A DNA stretch of 8,062 bases from Streptococcus mitis (lineage in GTDB: Bacteria > Bacillota > Bacilli > Lactobacillales > Streptococcaceae). The translations under genes and the position numbers were made by a program. Under the pieces are notes generated by a model. It made no database searches. It was not told the origin of the DNA and saw only the letters and a program-made list of their open reading frames with translations. Positions 1 through 6,364 of this stretch are shown here, piece by piece. Location: positions 1 through 8,062 of the forward strand of contig JAGZLW010000065.1 of the NCBI GenBank assembly GCA_018364455.1, written 5' to 3'. Position 1 is the first letter of the stretch, and every line of letters begins with the position of its first letter.

Positions 1-47
1 CGCTTTTCATTATAGGTCATATGGGACTTTTTTTCTACACAAAAATA

Positions 48-97
48 GGCTCCATAAGATTCATAGGGGATTTACCCACTACAAATATTATAGAGCC
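48..97. repeat. 50-nt imperfect palindrome, possible IS end or terminator
   Basis: The stretch starts GGCTC and ends GAGCC. Each half has 25 nt and 18 of the 25 opposed positions are complementary. Four of the seven mismatches are C·A or A·C on the + strand, so they become G·U pairs in a minus-strand transcript, which would pair at 22 of 25 positions. A T-rich tract (98-106) follows on the + side and an A-rich tract (41-45) precedes it. It could be a terminator for a gene to the left, a small non-autonomous element, or the terminal part of an insertion sequence; GGCTC-type ends occur in ISL3-family elements. That family link is from memory and is not proven here. Confidence 0.5.
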
Positions 98-132
98 TTC
101 TTTTTTCATGAAAAGGGTATTAGAGCAAAAGA

Positions 133-161
133 TGGAAAGAAATGATAAAATATGCTATAAT
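133..161 (+). promoter_or_regulatory. Predicted sigma-A promoter of prfB-ftsEX
   Basis: A perfect TATAAT lies at 156-161 and is preceded by TGC (153-155), making an extended -10 element. A weak -35 match, TGGAAA (133-138), lies 17 nt upstream. Transcription would begin near 168, giving a very short leader before the prfB ribosome-binding site AAAGGAG (175-181). Confidence 0.7.
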
Positions 162-186
162 GAAATGATGTAAAAAAGGAGTATTT

Positions 187-1282
187 ATGGACATTTCAGT
201 AATTCGTCAGAAAATTGACGCAAATCGTGAAAAATTAGCTTCTTTCAGGGGGTCTCTTTGACCTAGAAGGTCTAGAGGAAGAGATTGCCATCTTGGAAAA
301 TAAGATGACAGAACCTGATTTTTGGAACGATAATATCGCGGCCCAAAAAACGTCGCAAGAATTAAATGAATTAAAAAACACCTACAACACCTTCCACAAA
401 ATGGAAGAGTTGCAGGATGAAGTCGAAATTTTATTAGACTTTTTAGCTGAAGATGAGTCGGTGCATGAAGAATTGGTTGAGCAGTTATCAGAACTTGATA
501 AGATGATGACCAGTTATGAGATGACCTTGCTCTTGTCAGAACCTTATGACCATAATAATGCCATCTTGGAAATCCATCCAGGTTCTGGTGGTACTGAGGC
601 GCAGGACTGGGGTGATATGCTGCTTCGTATGTATACTCGTTATGGCAATGCCAAAGGCTTTAAAGTAGAAGTCTTGGATTATCAAGCAGGTGATGAGGCT
701 GGTATCAAGTCAGTAACCTTATCATTTGAAGGTCCTAATGCCTATGGTCTTCTCAAGTCAGAAATGGGTGTGCACCGTTTGGTGCGAATTTCGCCGTTTG
801 ACTCTGCTAAACGTCGCCATACCTCTTTCACATCTGTAGAAGTGATGCCTGAGTTGGACGATACCATTGAAGTGGAAATCCGGGAAGATGACATCAAGAT
901 GGATACCTTCCGTTCAGGTGGTGCCGGTGGACAAAACGTCAACAAGGTTTCAACAGGTGTGCGTCTGACCCACATTCCAACTGGAATTGTTGTCCAATCA
1001 ACGGTCGATCGTACCCAGTATGGAAATAGAGATCGAGCTATGAAGATGTTGCAGGCTAAGCTCTATCAAATGGAGCAAGAAAAGAAAGCTGCGGAGGTAG
1101 ATTCCCTCAAGGGTGAGAAAAAAGAAATCACATGGGGAAGCCAAATCCGTTCTTATGTCTTCACGCCTTATACTATGGTAAAAGATCATCGAACTAGCTT
1201 TGAAGTTGCTCAGGTAGATAAGGTTATGGATGGAGACCTAGATGGTTTTATCGATGCTTATCTCAAGTGGCGAATCAGCTAA
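187..1282 (+). CDS. prfB: Peptide chain release factor 2 (RF2), expressed by programmed +1 frameshift
   Basis: RF2 recognises UGA and UAA stop codons in the ribosomal A site and triggers release of the finished protein. The ATG at 187 follows AAAGGAG (175-181) by 5 nt. The first frame reads 24 codons (MDISVIRQKI...FRGSL) and meets TGA at 259-261. After a +1 shift the reading continues DLEGLEEE and runs to TAA at 1280-1282, giving a 364-aa product, the usual RF2 length. The SPF codon-recognition tripeptide is at residues 202-204 and the catalytic GGQ loop at 247-249, both spaced as in the family. The acidic, helical N-terminal region is domain 1. A gene finder that ignores frameshifting would start at TTG 293 and lose 35 residues. 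ftsE follows after 17 nt, so the genes are probably cotranscribed. Confidence 0.97.
247..262 (+). promoter_or_regulatory. prfB programmed +1 frameshift site
   Basis: The Shine-Dalgarno-like AGGGGG (247-252) is followed after 3 nt by CTT TGA C (256-262). This has the same layout as the well-studied E. coli prfB site. When RF2 is scarce, the ribosome pauses at UGA and the tRNA on CUU slips to UUU, entering the +1 frame at GAC (260). RF2 thereby controls its own synthesis. Confidence 0.96.
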
Positions 1283-1299
1283 GATAGAAAGGAACTCAC

Positions 1300-1992
1300 A
1301 TGTCAATCATTGAAATGAGAGATGTCGTCAAAAAATACGACAACGGAACGACTGCCCTACGCGGTGTTTCGGTTAGCGTTCAACCGGGAGAATTTGCTTA
1401 CATTGTAGGACCTTCAGGAGCAGGGAAGTCAACCTTCATTCGTTCTCTATATCGTGAAGTAAAAATCGATAAAGGAAGCCTATCAGTTGCTGGTTTTAAT
1501 CTGGTTAAGATCAAAAAGAAAGACGTCCCGCTTCTACGTCGTAGTGTTGGGGTTGTCTTTCAGGATTATAAACTCTTGCCAAAGAAAACGGTCTATGAAA
1601 ATATTGCTTACGCTATGGAAGTAATCGGGGAAAATCGCCGTAATATCAAAAAACGTGTGATGGAAGTTTTAGACTTGGTTGGGTTGAAGCACAAGGTTCG
1701 TTCTTTCCCAAATGAGCTCTCAGGTGGAGAGCAACAGCGGATTGCGATTGCACGTGCCATTGTAAATAATCCCAAAGTATTGATAGCCGATGAACCAACA
1801 GGAAACCTGGACCCGGATAATTCATGGGAAATTATGAATCTCTTGGAACGGATTAACCTACAAGGGACAACTATTTTGATGGCGACTCATAATAGCCAGA
1901 TTGTAAATACCTTGCGCCACCGTGTCATTGCCATTGAAAATGGCCGTGTCGTTCGTGACGAATCAAAAGGAGAGTATGGATACGATGATTAG
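1300..1992 (+). CDS. ftsE: Cell-division ABC transporter ATP-binding protein FtsE
   Basis: This 230-aa cytoplasmic ATPase pairs with membrane protein FtsX. In streptococci the FtsEX complex does not clearly transport anything; it uses ATP to activate the peptidoglycan hydrolase PcsB at the septum. The sequence shows Walker A GPSGAGKST (residues 37-45), a Q-loop glutamine (Q88), the ABC signature LSGGEQQR (140-147), Walker B VLIADEP (160-166, with D164 and E165) and the H-loop histidine (H197). All catalytic residues are intact and the length is typical of FtsE. An AAGGA-type ribosome site precedes the ATG. The gene starts 17 nt after prfB, and its last 8 nt overlap the ftsX start, indicating translational coupling. 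Confidence 0.96.
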   Translation: MSIIEMRDVVKKYDNGTTALRGVSVSVQPGEFAYIVGPSGAGKSTFIRSLYREVKIDKGSLSVAGFNLVKIKKKDVPLLRRSVGVVFQDYKLLPKKTVYENIAYAMEVIGENRRNIKKRVMEVLDLVGLKHKVRSFPNELSGGEQQRIAIARAIVNNPKVLIADEPTGNLDPDNSWEIMNLLERINLQGTTILMATHNSQIVNTLRHRVIAIENGRVVRDESKGEYGYDD

Positions 1993-2911
1993 TAGATTTT
2001 TTCGCCATTTATTTGAATCACTAAAAAGTTTGAAACGAAATGGTTGGATGACAGTGGCTGCTGTCAGCTCAGTCATGATTACTTTGACCTTGGTTGCCAT
2101 ATTTGCTTCTGTTATTTTCAATACAGCGAAACTAGCTACAGATATTGAAAATAATGTTCGAGTGATGGTTTATATTCGTAAGGATGTAGCTGATAATAGC
2201 GAGACTATTGAAAAAGAAGGTCAAACTGTTACAAATAATGACTACCACAAGGTATACAATGCTTTGAAGGGGATGTCTACTGTTAAGAGTGTTACTTTTT
2301 CAAGTAAAGAAGAACAATATGAAAAATTAACTGAGACAATGGGGGACAACTGGAAAATTTTCGAAGGAGATGCCAACCCCCTCTATGATGCCTATATTGT
2401 TGATACCAATACGCCAAGTGATGTAAAAACTGTAGCCGAGGATGCTAAAAAAATTGAAGGTGTGTCTGAGGTTCAGGATGGTGGTGCCAATACAGAACGT
2501 TTATTCCAACTAGCATCATTTATCCGTGTTTGGGGATTAGTTATTGCAGGACTTTTGATTTTCATTGCAGTTTTCTTGATTTCAAATACCATTCGTATTA
2601 CCATTATTTCTCGCAGTCGCGAAATTCAAATCATGCGCTTGGTTGGTGCTAAGAACAGTTATATCCGTGGACCTTTCTTACTTGAAGGTGCCTTCATTGG
2701 TTTGCTTGGAGCAACTGCACCATCAGTGTTGGTCTTTATTGTTTATCGAATGGTTTACCAATCTGTCAATAAGTCGTTGGTCGGACAAAATCTTTCTATG
2801 ATCGCGCCAGAGGTATTTACTCCTCTGATGATTGCCCTATTATTTGTGATTGGAATTTTCATTGGTTCACTGGGATCAGGAATTTCCATGCGCCGATTCT
2901 TGAAGATTTAG
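1985..2911 (+). CDS. ftsX: Cell-division membrane protein FtsX
   Basis: FtsX is the membrane half of FtsEX and passes the ATPase signal to an extracellular hydrolase; in pneumococcus the partner is PcsB. The 308-aa product shows a short basic cytoplasmic N-terminus, TM1 (about 24-45), a large extracellular domain (about 46-175) that matches the PcsB-contact region of the family, then TM2 (about 179-203), TM3 (about 235-258) and TM4 (about 281-301). This is the four-helix FtsX/MacB-like topology. I chose the ATG at 1985 (MISRFF) because it gives the family's usual length. AAAGGAG (1966-1972) lies 12 nt before it, a rather long spacing. An ATG at 1976 (MDTMISRFF) would be only 3 nt away, so the start is uncertain by three codons. 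Earlier in-frame codons reach into ftsE and are unlikely starts. Confidence 0.95.
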   Translation: MISRFFRHLFESLKSLKRNGWMTVAAVSSVMITLTLVAIFASVIFNTAKLATDIENNVRVMVYIRKDVADNSETIEKEGQTVTNNDYHKVYNALKGMSTVKSVTFSSKEEQYEKLTETMGDNWKIFEGDANPLYDAYIVDTNTPSDVKTVAEDAKKIEGVSEVQDGGANTERLFQLASFIRVWGLVIAGLLIFIAVFLISNTIRITIISRSREIQIMRLVGAKNSYIRGPFLLEGAFIGLLGATAPSVLVFIVYRMVYQSVNKSLVGQNLSMIAPEVFTPLMIALLFVIGIFIGSLGSGISMRRFLKI

Positions 2912-2930
2912 GTAAACTAGCTACTTTTAT

Positions 2931-2956
2931 GAGGAGATTAAATGATCTCCTTTTTT
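2931..2956 (+). terminator. Rho-independent terminator after ftsX
   Basis: GGAGAT (2933-2938) pairs perfectly with ATCTCC (2945-2950) around a 6-nt loop. The stem can be lengthened by A2932-T2951 and is followed by a run of six T (2951-2956). It closes the prfB-ftsE-ftsX unit and separates it from the PTS gene. Confidence 0.85.
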
Positions 2957-2981
2957 GCTACAAAAAATTTAGAAAAAAGTG

Positions 2982-3017
2982 TAATTTTTTTTGTAAAAGC
3001 CTTTACAAAAAAAATTA
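2982..3017. promoter_or_regulatory. Perfect 36-nt palindrome over the ptsG -35 region (candidate operator)
   Basis: The left arm TAATTTTTTTTGTAAA (2982-2997) is the exact reverse complement of the right arm TTTACAAAAAAAATTA (3002-3017), with AGCC between. The core TTGTAAA-N4-TTTACAA (2991-3008) covers the predicted -35 hexamer, as expected for a repressor site. The core differs from the redox-repressor Rex consensus (TTGTGAA-N4-TTCACAA) by one symmetric base per half. It is a poor match to the CcpA cre site because the central CG is missing. The arms contain eight T and eight A in a row, so bent or UP-element-like DNA is also possible. The palindrome is certain; the regulator is not. Confidence 0.65.
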
Positions 3018-3029
3018 AAGTGGTATAAT
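3002..3029 (+). promoter_or_regulatory. Predicted promoter of ptsG
   Basis: The -35 is TTTACA (3002-3007, five of six consensus bases). The spacer is 16 nt. The -10 is TATAAT (3024-3029), preceded by TGG (3021-3023) as an extended -10. The start point would be near 3036, leaving a leader of about 59 nt that contains the next palindrome. Confidence 0.8.
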
Positions 3030-3043
3030 TAAATCATAAAAGG

Positions 3044-3069
3044 TGCAAACGTTTTCGTAAAACGTTTGC
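3044..3069 (+). promoter_or_regulatory. Catabolite-responsive (cre-like) site within a perfect palindrome, ptsG leader
   Basis: TGCAAACGTTTTCG (3044-3057) fits the Gram-positive cre pattern TGNAANCGNWNNCW at every fixed base except the last, so it is a good candidate CcpA site. It overlaps a perfect inverted repeat, GCAAACGTTTT (3045-3055) and AAAACGTTTGC (3059-3069), separated by CGT. The site lies downstream of the predicted start point, where bound CcpA usually blocks or slows the polymerase. In RNA the repeat would form an 11-bp hairpin 12 nt before the ribosome site AAAGGAG (3082-3088), which could affect mRNA stability or translation. Confidence 0.7.
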
Positions 3070-3094
3070 CTAAATAAAAATAAAGGAGATTTGA

Positions 3095-5275
3095 ATGATG
3101 AAAGATACATTCAAAAATGTCTTGTCTTTCGAATTTTGGCAAAAATTCGGTAAGGCTTTGATGGTGGTTATCGCGGTTATGCCGGCTGCTGGTTTGATGA
3201 TTTCAATCGGTAAGTCTATCGTGATGATTAACCCAACCTTTGCACCACTCGTTATTACTGGTGGTGTACTAGAGCAAATCGGTTGGGGAGTTATCGTTAA
3301 CCTTCATATCTTGTTCGCCCTCGCTATTGGAGGAAGCTGGGCTAAAGAACGTGCTGGTGGTGCTTTCGCCGCTGGTCTTGCCTTCATCTTGATTAACCGT
3401 ATCACTGGTACAATCTTTGGTGTATCAGGCGATATGTTGAAAAATCCAGATGCTATGGTAACTACTATCTTTGGTGGTTCAATCAAAGTTGCTGATTACT
3501 TTATCAGTGTTCTTGAAGCTCCAGCACTTAACATGGGTGTATTCGTAGGGATTATTTCTGGTTTTATTGGAGCAACTGCTTACAATAAATACTATAACTT
3601 CCGTAAGCTTCCTGATGCACTTTCATTCTTTAACGGAAAACGTTTTGTACCGTTTGTAGTTATTCTTCGTTCAATAATTGCTGCAATTGTACTTGCTGCT
3701 TTCTGGCCAGTAGTTCAAACAGGTATCAATAGCTTTGGTATTTGGATTGCCAACTCACAAGAAACTGCTCCAATCCTTGCACCATTCTTGTATGGTACAT
3801 TGGAACGTTTGCTCTTGCCATTTGGTCTTCACCATATGTTGACTATCCCAATGAACTACACAGCTCTTGGTGGTACTTATGATGTCTTAACTGGTGCAGC
3901 TAAAGGTAGTCAAGTATTTGGTCAAGATCCACTTTGGCTTGCATGGGTAACAGACCTTGTAAACCTTAAAGGTACTGATGCTAGTCAATACCAACACTTG
4001 TTAGATACAGTACATCCAGCTCGTTTCAAAGTTGGACAAATGATCGGTTCATTCGGTATCTTGATGGGTGTAGTTGTGGCTATCTACCGTAATGTTGATG
4101 CTGACAAGAAACATAAATACAAAGGTATGATGATTGCAACAGCTCTTGCAACATTCTTGACAGGGGTTACTGAACCAATCGAATACATGTTCATGTTTGT
4201 AGCAACACCTATGTATCTTGTTTACTCACTTGTTCAAGGTGCTGCCTTCGCTATGGCTGACGTTGTAAACCTACGTATGCACTCATTCGGTTCAATCGAG
4301 TTCTTGACTCGTACACCTATTGCAATCAGTGCTGGTATCGGTATGGATATCATTAACTTCATTTGGGTAACTGTTCTCTTTGCTGTAATCATGTACTTTA
4401 TCGCAAACTTCATGATTCAAAAATTCAACTACGCAACTCCAGGGCGTAACGGAAACTACGAAACTGCTGAAGGTTCAGAAGAATCTAGCAGCGAAGTGAA
4501 AGTTGCAGCAGGTTCTCAAGCTGTAAACATTATTAACCTTCTTGGTGGACGTGCAAACATCGTTGATGTTGACGCATGTATGACTCGTCTTCGTGTAACT
4601 GTTAAAGATGCAGATAAAGTAGGAAACGCAGAACAATGGAAAGCAGAAGGAGCTATGGGTCTTGTCATGAAAGGACAAGGGGTTCAGGCTATCTACGGAC
4701 CAAAAGCTGACGTATTGAAATCTGATATCCAAGATATCCTTGATTCAGGTGAAATCATTCCTGAAACTCTTCCAAGCCAAATGACTGAAGCACAACAAAA
4801 CACTGTTCACTTCAAAGGTCTTACTGAGGAAGTTTACTCAGTAGCAGACGGTCAAGTTGTTGCTTTGGAACAAGTAAAAGATCCAGTGTTTGCTCAAAAA
4901 ATGATGGGTGATGGATTTGCAGTAGAACCTGCAAATGGAAACATTGTATCTCCAGTTTCAGGTACTGTATCAAGCATCTTCCCAACAAAACATGCTCTTG
5001 GTATTGTGACTGAAGCAGGTCTTGAAGTATTGGTTCACATTGGTTTGGACACAGTAAGTCTTGAAGGTAAACCATTTACAGTTCATGTTGCTGAAGGACA
5101 AAAAGTTGCAGCAGGAGATCTCCTTGTCACAGCTGACTTGGATGCTATCCGTGCAGCAGGACGTGAAACTTCAACAGTAGTTGTCTTCACAAATGGTGAT
5201 GCAATTAAATCAGTTAAATTAGAAAAAACAGGTTCTCTTGCAGCTAAAACAGCAGTTGCTAAAGTAGAATTGTAA
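3095..5275 (+). CDS. ptsG: PTS glucose-type permease, fused IICBA
   Basis: This 726-aa membrane protein takes up and phosphorylates a hexose using phosphate passed from PEP through EI and HPr. The order is IIC (about 10-450, many hydrophobic segments), IIB (about 475-555) and IIA (about 585-715). IIC carries GLHHMLTIPMN (H246-H247) and the glucose-family motif TEPIEY (359-364). IIB has the phosphocysteine C495 in DACMTRLRV. IIA has the paired histidines H633 (PTKHALGI) and H648 (VLVHIGLDTV), 15 residues apart as in IIA-Glc, with H648 the phosphorylated one. The start follows AAAGGAG by 6 nt. Pneumococcal relatives at this locus are called PtsG or Exp5. Glucose is the likely substrate, but the family also handles maltose and glucosamine. 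The codon choice looks highly expressed, and the control region points to catabolite regulation. Confidence 0.93.
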   Translation: MMKDTFKNVLSFEFWQKFGKALMVVIAVMPAAGLMISIGKSIVMINPTFAPLVITGGVLEQIGWGVIVNLHILFALAIGGSWAKERAGGAFAAGLAFILINRITGTIFGVSGDMLKNPDAMVTTIFGGSIKVADYFISVLEAPALNMGVFVGIISGFIGATAYNKYYNFRKLPDALSFFNGKRFVPFVVILRSIIAAIVLAAFWPVVQTGINSFGIWIANSQETAPILAPFLYGTLERLLLPFGLHHMLTIPMNYTALGGTYDVLTGAAKGSQVFGQDPLWLAWVTDLVNLKGTDASQYQHLLDTVHPARFKVGQMIGSFGILMGVVVAIYRNVDADKKHKYKGMMIATALATFLTGVTEPIEYMFMFVATPMYLVYSLVQGAAFAMADVVNLRMHSFGSIEFLTRTPIAISAGIGMDIINFIWVTVLFAVIMYFIANFMIQKFNYATPGRNGNYETAEGSEESSSEVKVAAGSQAVNIINLLGGRANIVDVDACMTRLRVTVKDADKVGNAEQWKAEGAMGLVMKGQGVQAIYGPKADVLKSDIQDILDSGEIIPETLPSQMTEAQQNTVHFKGLTEEVYSVADGQVVALEQVKDPVFAQKMMGDGFAVEPANGNIVSPVSGTVSSIFPTKHALGIVTEAGLEVLVHIGLDTVSLEGKPFTVHVAEGQKVAAGDLLVTADLDAIRAAGRETSTVVVFTNGDAIKSVKLEKTGSLAAKTAVAKVEL

Positions 5276-5282
5276 TATACTT

Positions 5283-5315
5283 GAGGTTGGAAGCTGTATT
5301 CCAACCTCTTATTTT
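5283..5315 (+). terminator. Rho-independent terminator after ptsG
   Basis: GAGGTTGGAA (5283-5292) and TTCCAACCTC (5299-5308) form a perfect 10-bp stem with a 6-nt loop, followed by TTATTTT. The U-tract is broken by an A. The next gene starts only 18 nt after the stem, so leaky termination may be built in. Confidence 0.85.
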
Positions 5316-5326
5316 GGGAGAAAAGA

Positions 5327-6142
5327 ATGAAATTTTTAACACTCAATACTCATAGTTGGATGGAAAAAGAAGCTGAGGAAAAATTCCAGATTTTGCTTGA
5401 GGATATTCTTGAAAAGGACTATGATTTGATTTGTTTCCAAGAAATCAATCAGGAAATCACTTCGCCAGTGGTGGAGGTTAATGATCTTTATCAAGCTTTG
5501 CCAGCTGCTGAGCCTATTCATCAAGACCACTATGTTAGACTCTTGGTTGAAAAGTTGTCTGAGCAAGGGAAAGATTACTACTGGACTTGGGCCTATAACC
5601 ATATCGGTTATGATCGCTACCACGAAGGTGTGGCTATCTTGTCTAAAACACCTATTGAAGCCAGAGAAATTTTGGTTTCAGATGTGGATGATCCAACAGA
5701 CTATCATACTCGCCGTGTTGCCTTGGCTGAAACTGTAGTTGATGGTAAGGAGCTTGCAGTTGCAAGTGTCCACCTTTCTTGGTGGGATAAAGGTTTCCAA
5801 GAAGAATGGGCACGATTTGAGGCTGTCTTGAAAGAATTGAACAAGCCGCTTTTGCTAGCTGGAGATTTTAACAATCCGGCTGGACAGGAAGGCTACCAAG
5901 CTATTTTAGCTAGTCCATTGGGTTTACAAGACGCATTTGAAGTTGCTCAAGAGAAAAGCGGTAGCTATACCGTTCCACCAGAAATTGATGGCTGGAAAGG
6001 GAACACTGAACCTCTTCGAATCGATTATGTCTTTACTACCAAAGAGTTAGCGGTGGAAAATTTACATGTCGTATTTGATGGTAACAAGAGTCCACAAGTG
6101 AGTGATCACTATGGCTTGAATGCTATTTTAAACTGGAAATAA
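5327..6142 (+). CDS. Endonuclease/exonuclease/phosphatase family protein
   Basis: This 271-aa protein has the metal-dependent EEP fold (DNase I, exonuclease III, neutral sphingomyelinase and inositol phosphatase relatives). The active-site series is complete: N7 in LTLNTHS, metal-binding E39 in CFQEIN, HEG (99-101), catalytic-type H149 in VHLSWWD, GDFN (179-182; D180, N182), IDY (232-234) and SDH (259-261). No signal peptide or membrane helix is visible, so it is probably cytoplasmic. The true substrate cannot be told from sequence; a nucleic acid, a phosphorylated sugar or lipid, or a nucleotide are all possible. Start at ATG 5327 follows GGGAG (5316-5320) by 6 nt. It sits directly behind the ptsG terminator with no visible promoter, so it may be expressed by read-through from ptsG. 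Confidence 0.88.
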   Translation: MKFLTLNTHSWMEKEAEEKFQILLEDILEKDYDLICFQEINQEITSPVVEVNDLYQALPAAEPIHQDHYVRLLVEKLSEQGKDYYWTWAYNHIGYDRYHEGVAILSKTPIEAREILVSDVDDPTDYHTRRVALAETVVDGKELAVASVHLSWWDKGFQEEWARFEAVLKELNKPLLLAGDFNNPAGQEGYQAILASPLGLQDAFEVAQEKSGSYTVPPEIDGWKGNTEPLRIDYVFTTKELAVENLHVVFDGNKSPQVSDHYGLNAILNWK

Positions 6143-6146
6143 TAAC

Positions 6147-6214
6147 TGAAAAGAGGTTGGAACTATAACATTCCAGCCTTTTTCTTATTAGAGAAGCTAC
6201 TGGAAATAGCCTAA
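6147..6214 (+). repeat. 68-nt direct repeat, copy 1
   Basis: It aligns without gaps to 6364-6431 with 59 of 68 identical bases. Differences are confined to the hairpin loop (5 changes) and a 12-nt block at 6186-6197 (4 changes). The stem, the T-run and the final TACTGGAAATAGCCTAA are unchanged. Copy 1 ends exactly where the BOX element begins. Confidence 0.92.
6151..6183 (+). terminator. Terminator after the EEP-family gene
   Basis: GGTTGGAA (6155-6162) pairs with TTCCAGCC (6171-6178), including one T·G wobble, around an 8-nt loop. The stem is flanked by A-rich DNA and followed by TTTTT (6179-6183). It lies within repeat copy 1. Confidence 0.8.
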
Positions 6215-6364
6215 TACTCTTCGAAAATCAAATTCAAACCGTGTCAGCTTCACCTTGCCGTATAGATGTTACTGACTTCGTCAGTTCTATCTGCAACCTC
6301 AAAACAGTGTTTTGAGCAACCTGCGGCTAGTTTCCTAGTTTGCTCTTTAATTTTCATTGAGTAT
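6214..6364 (+). repeat. BOX element (boxA-boxB-boxC), pneumococcal type
   Basis: The parts are boxA 6214-6272 (59 nt), a single boxB 6273-6317 (45 nt) and boxC from 6318 to about 6364-6367. The ends are inverted repeats, ATACTC and GAGTAT. boxA contains a diverged version of the sequence used in BOX-PCR typing (CACCTTGCCGTA region, 6251-6262). boxB holds two small hairpins: CTGAC-TTC-GTCAG (6272-6284) and CTCAAAAC-AGT-GTTTTGAG (6298-6316). BOX elements are non-coding, mobile-looking repeats of pneumococcus and close relatives, able to fold into a long stem-loop; some alter expression of neighbouring genes. This copy has the minimal A1B1C1 form. Confidence 0.92.

Noticed and set aside
3..173. 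Open + strand frame of 56 codons entering from the left edge and ending at TAA 171-173.
   Set aside because: It runs through the palindrome and the prfB promoter, has a low-complexity composition and no recognisable family. At least one other frame is also open over much of this stretch.
293..1282. RF2 starting at TTG 293 (329 aa).
   Set aside because: The frameshifted reading from ATG 187 gives the family's full length and has a good ribosome site; no such site precedes 293.
1922..1984. Upstream extension of ftsX from a non-ATG codon within ftsE.
   Set aside because: It would overlap ftsE by 71 nt, lacks a ribosome site and adds residues not expected in FtsX.
2982..3017. Reading the 36-nt palindrome as a transcription terminator.
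   Set aside because: The ftsX terminator already lies just upstream, no U-run follows the right arm, and the palindrome overlaps the ptsG -35.
6214..6364. RUP repeat instead of BOX.
   Set aside because: The 59/45/50-nt modular structure and the conserved boxA core fit BOX; RUP is shorter and lacks boxB modules.
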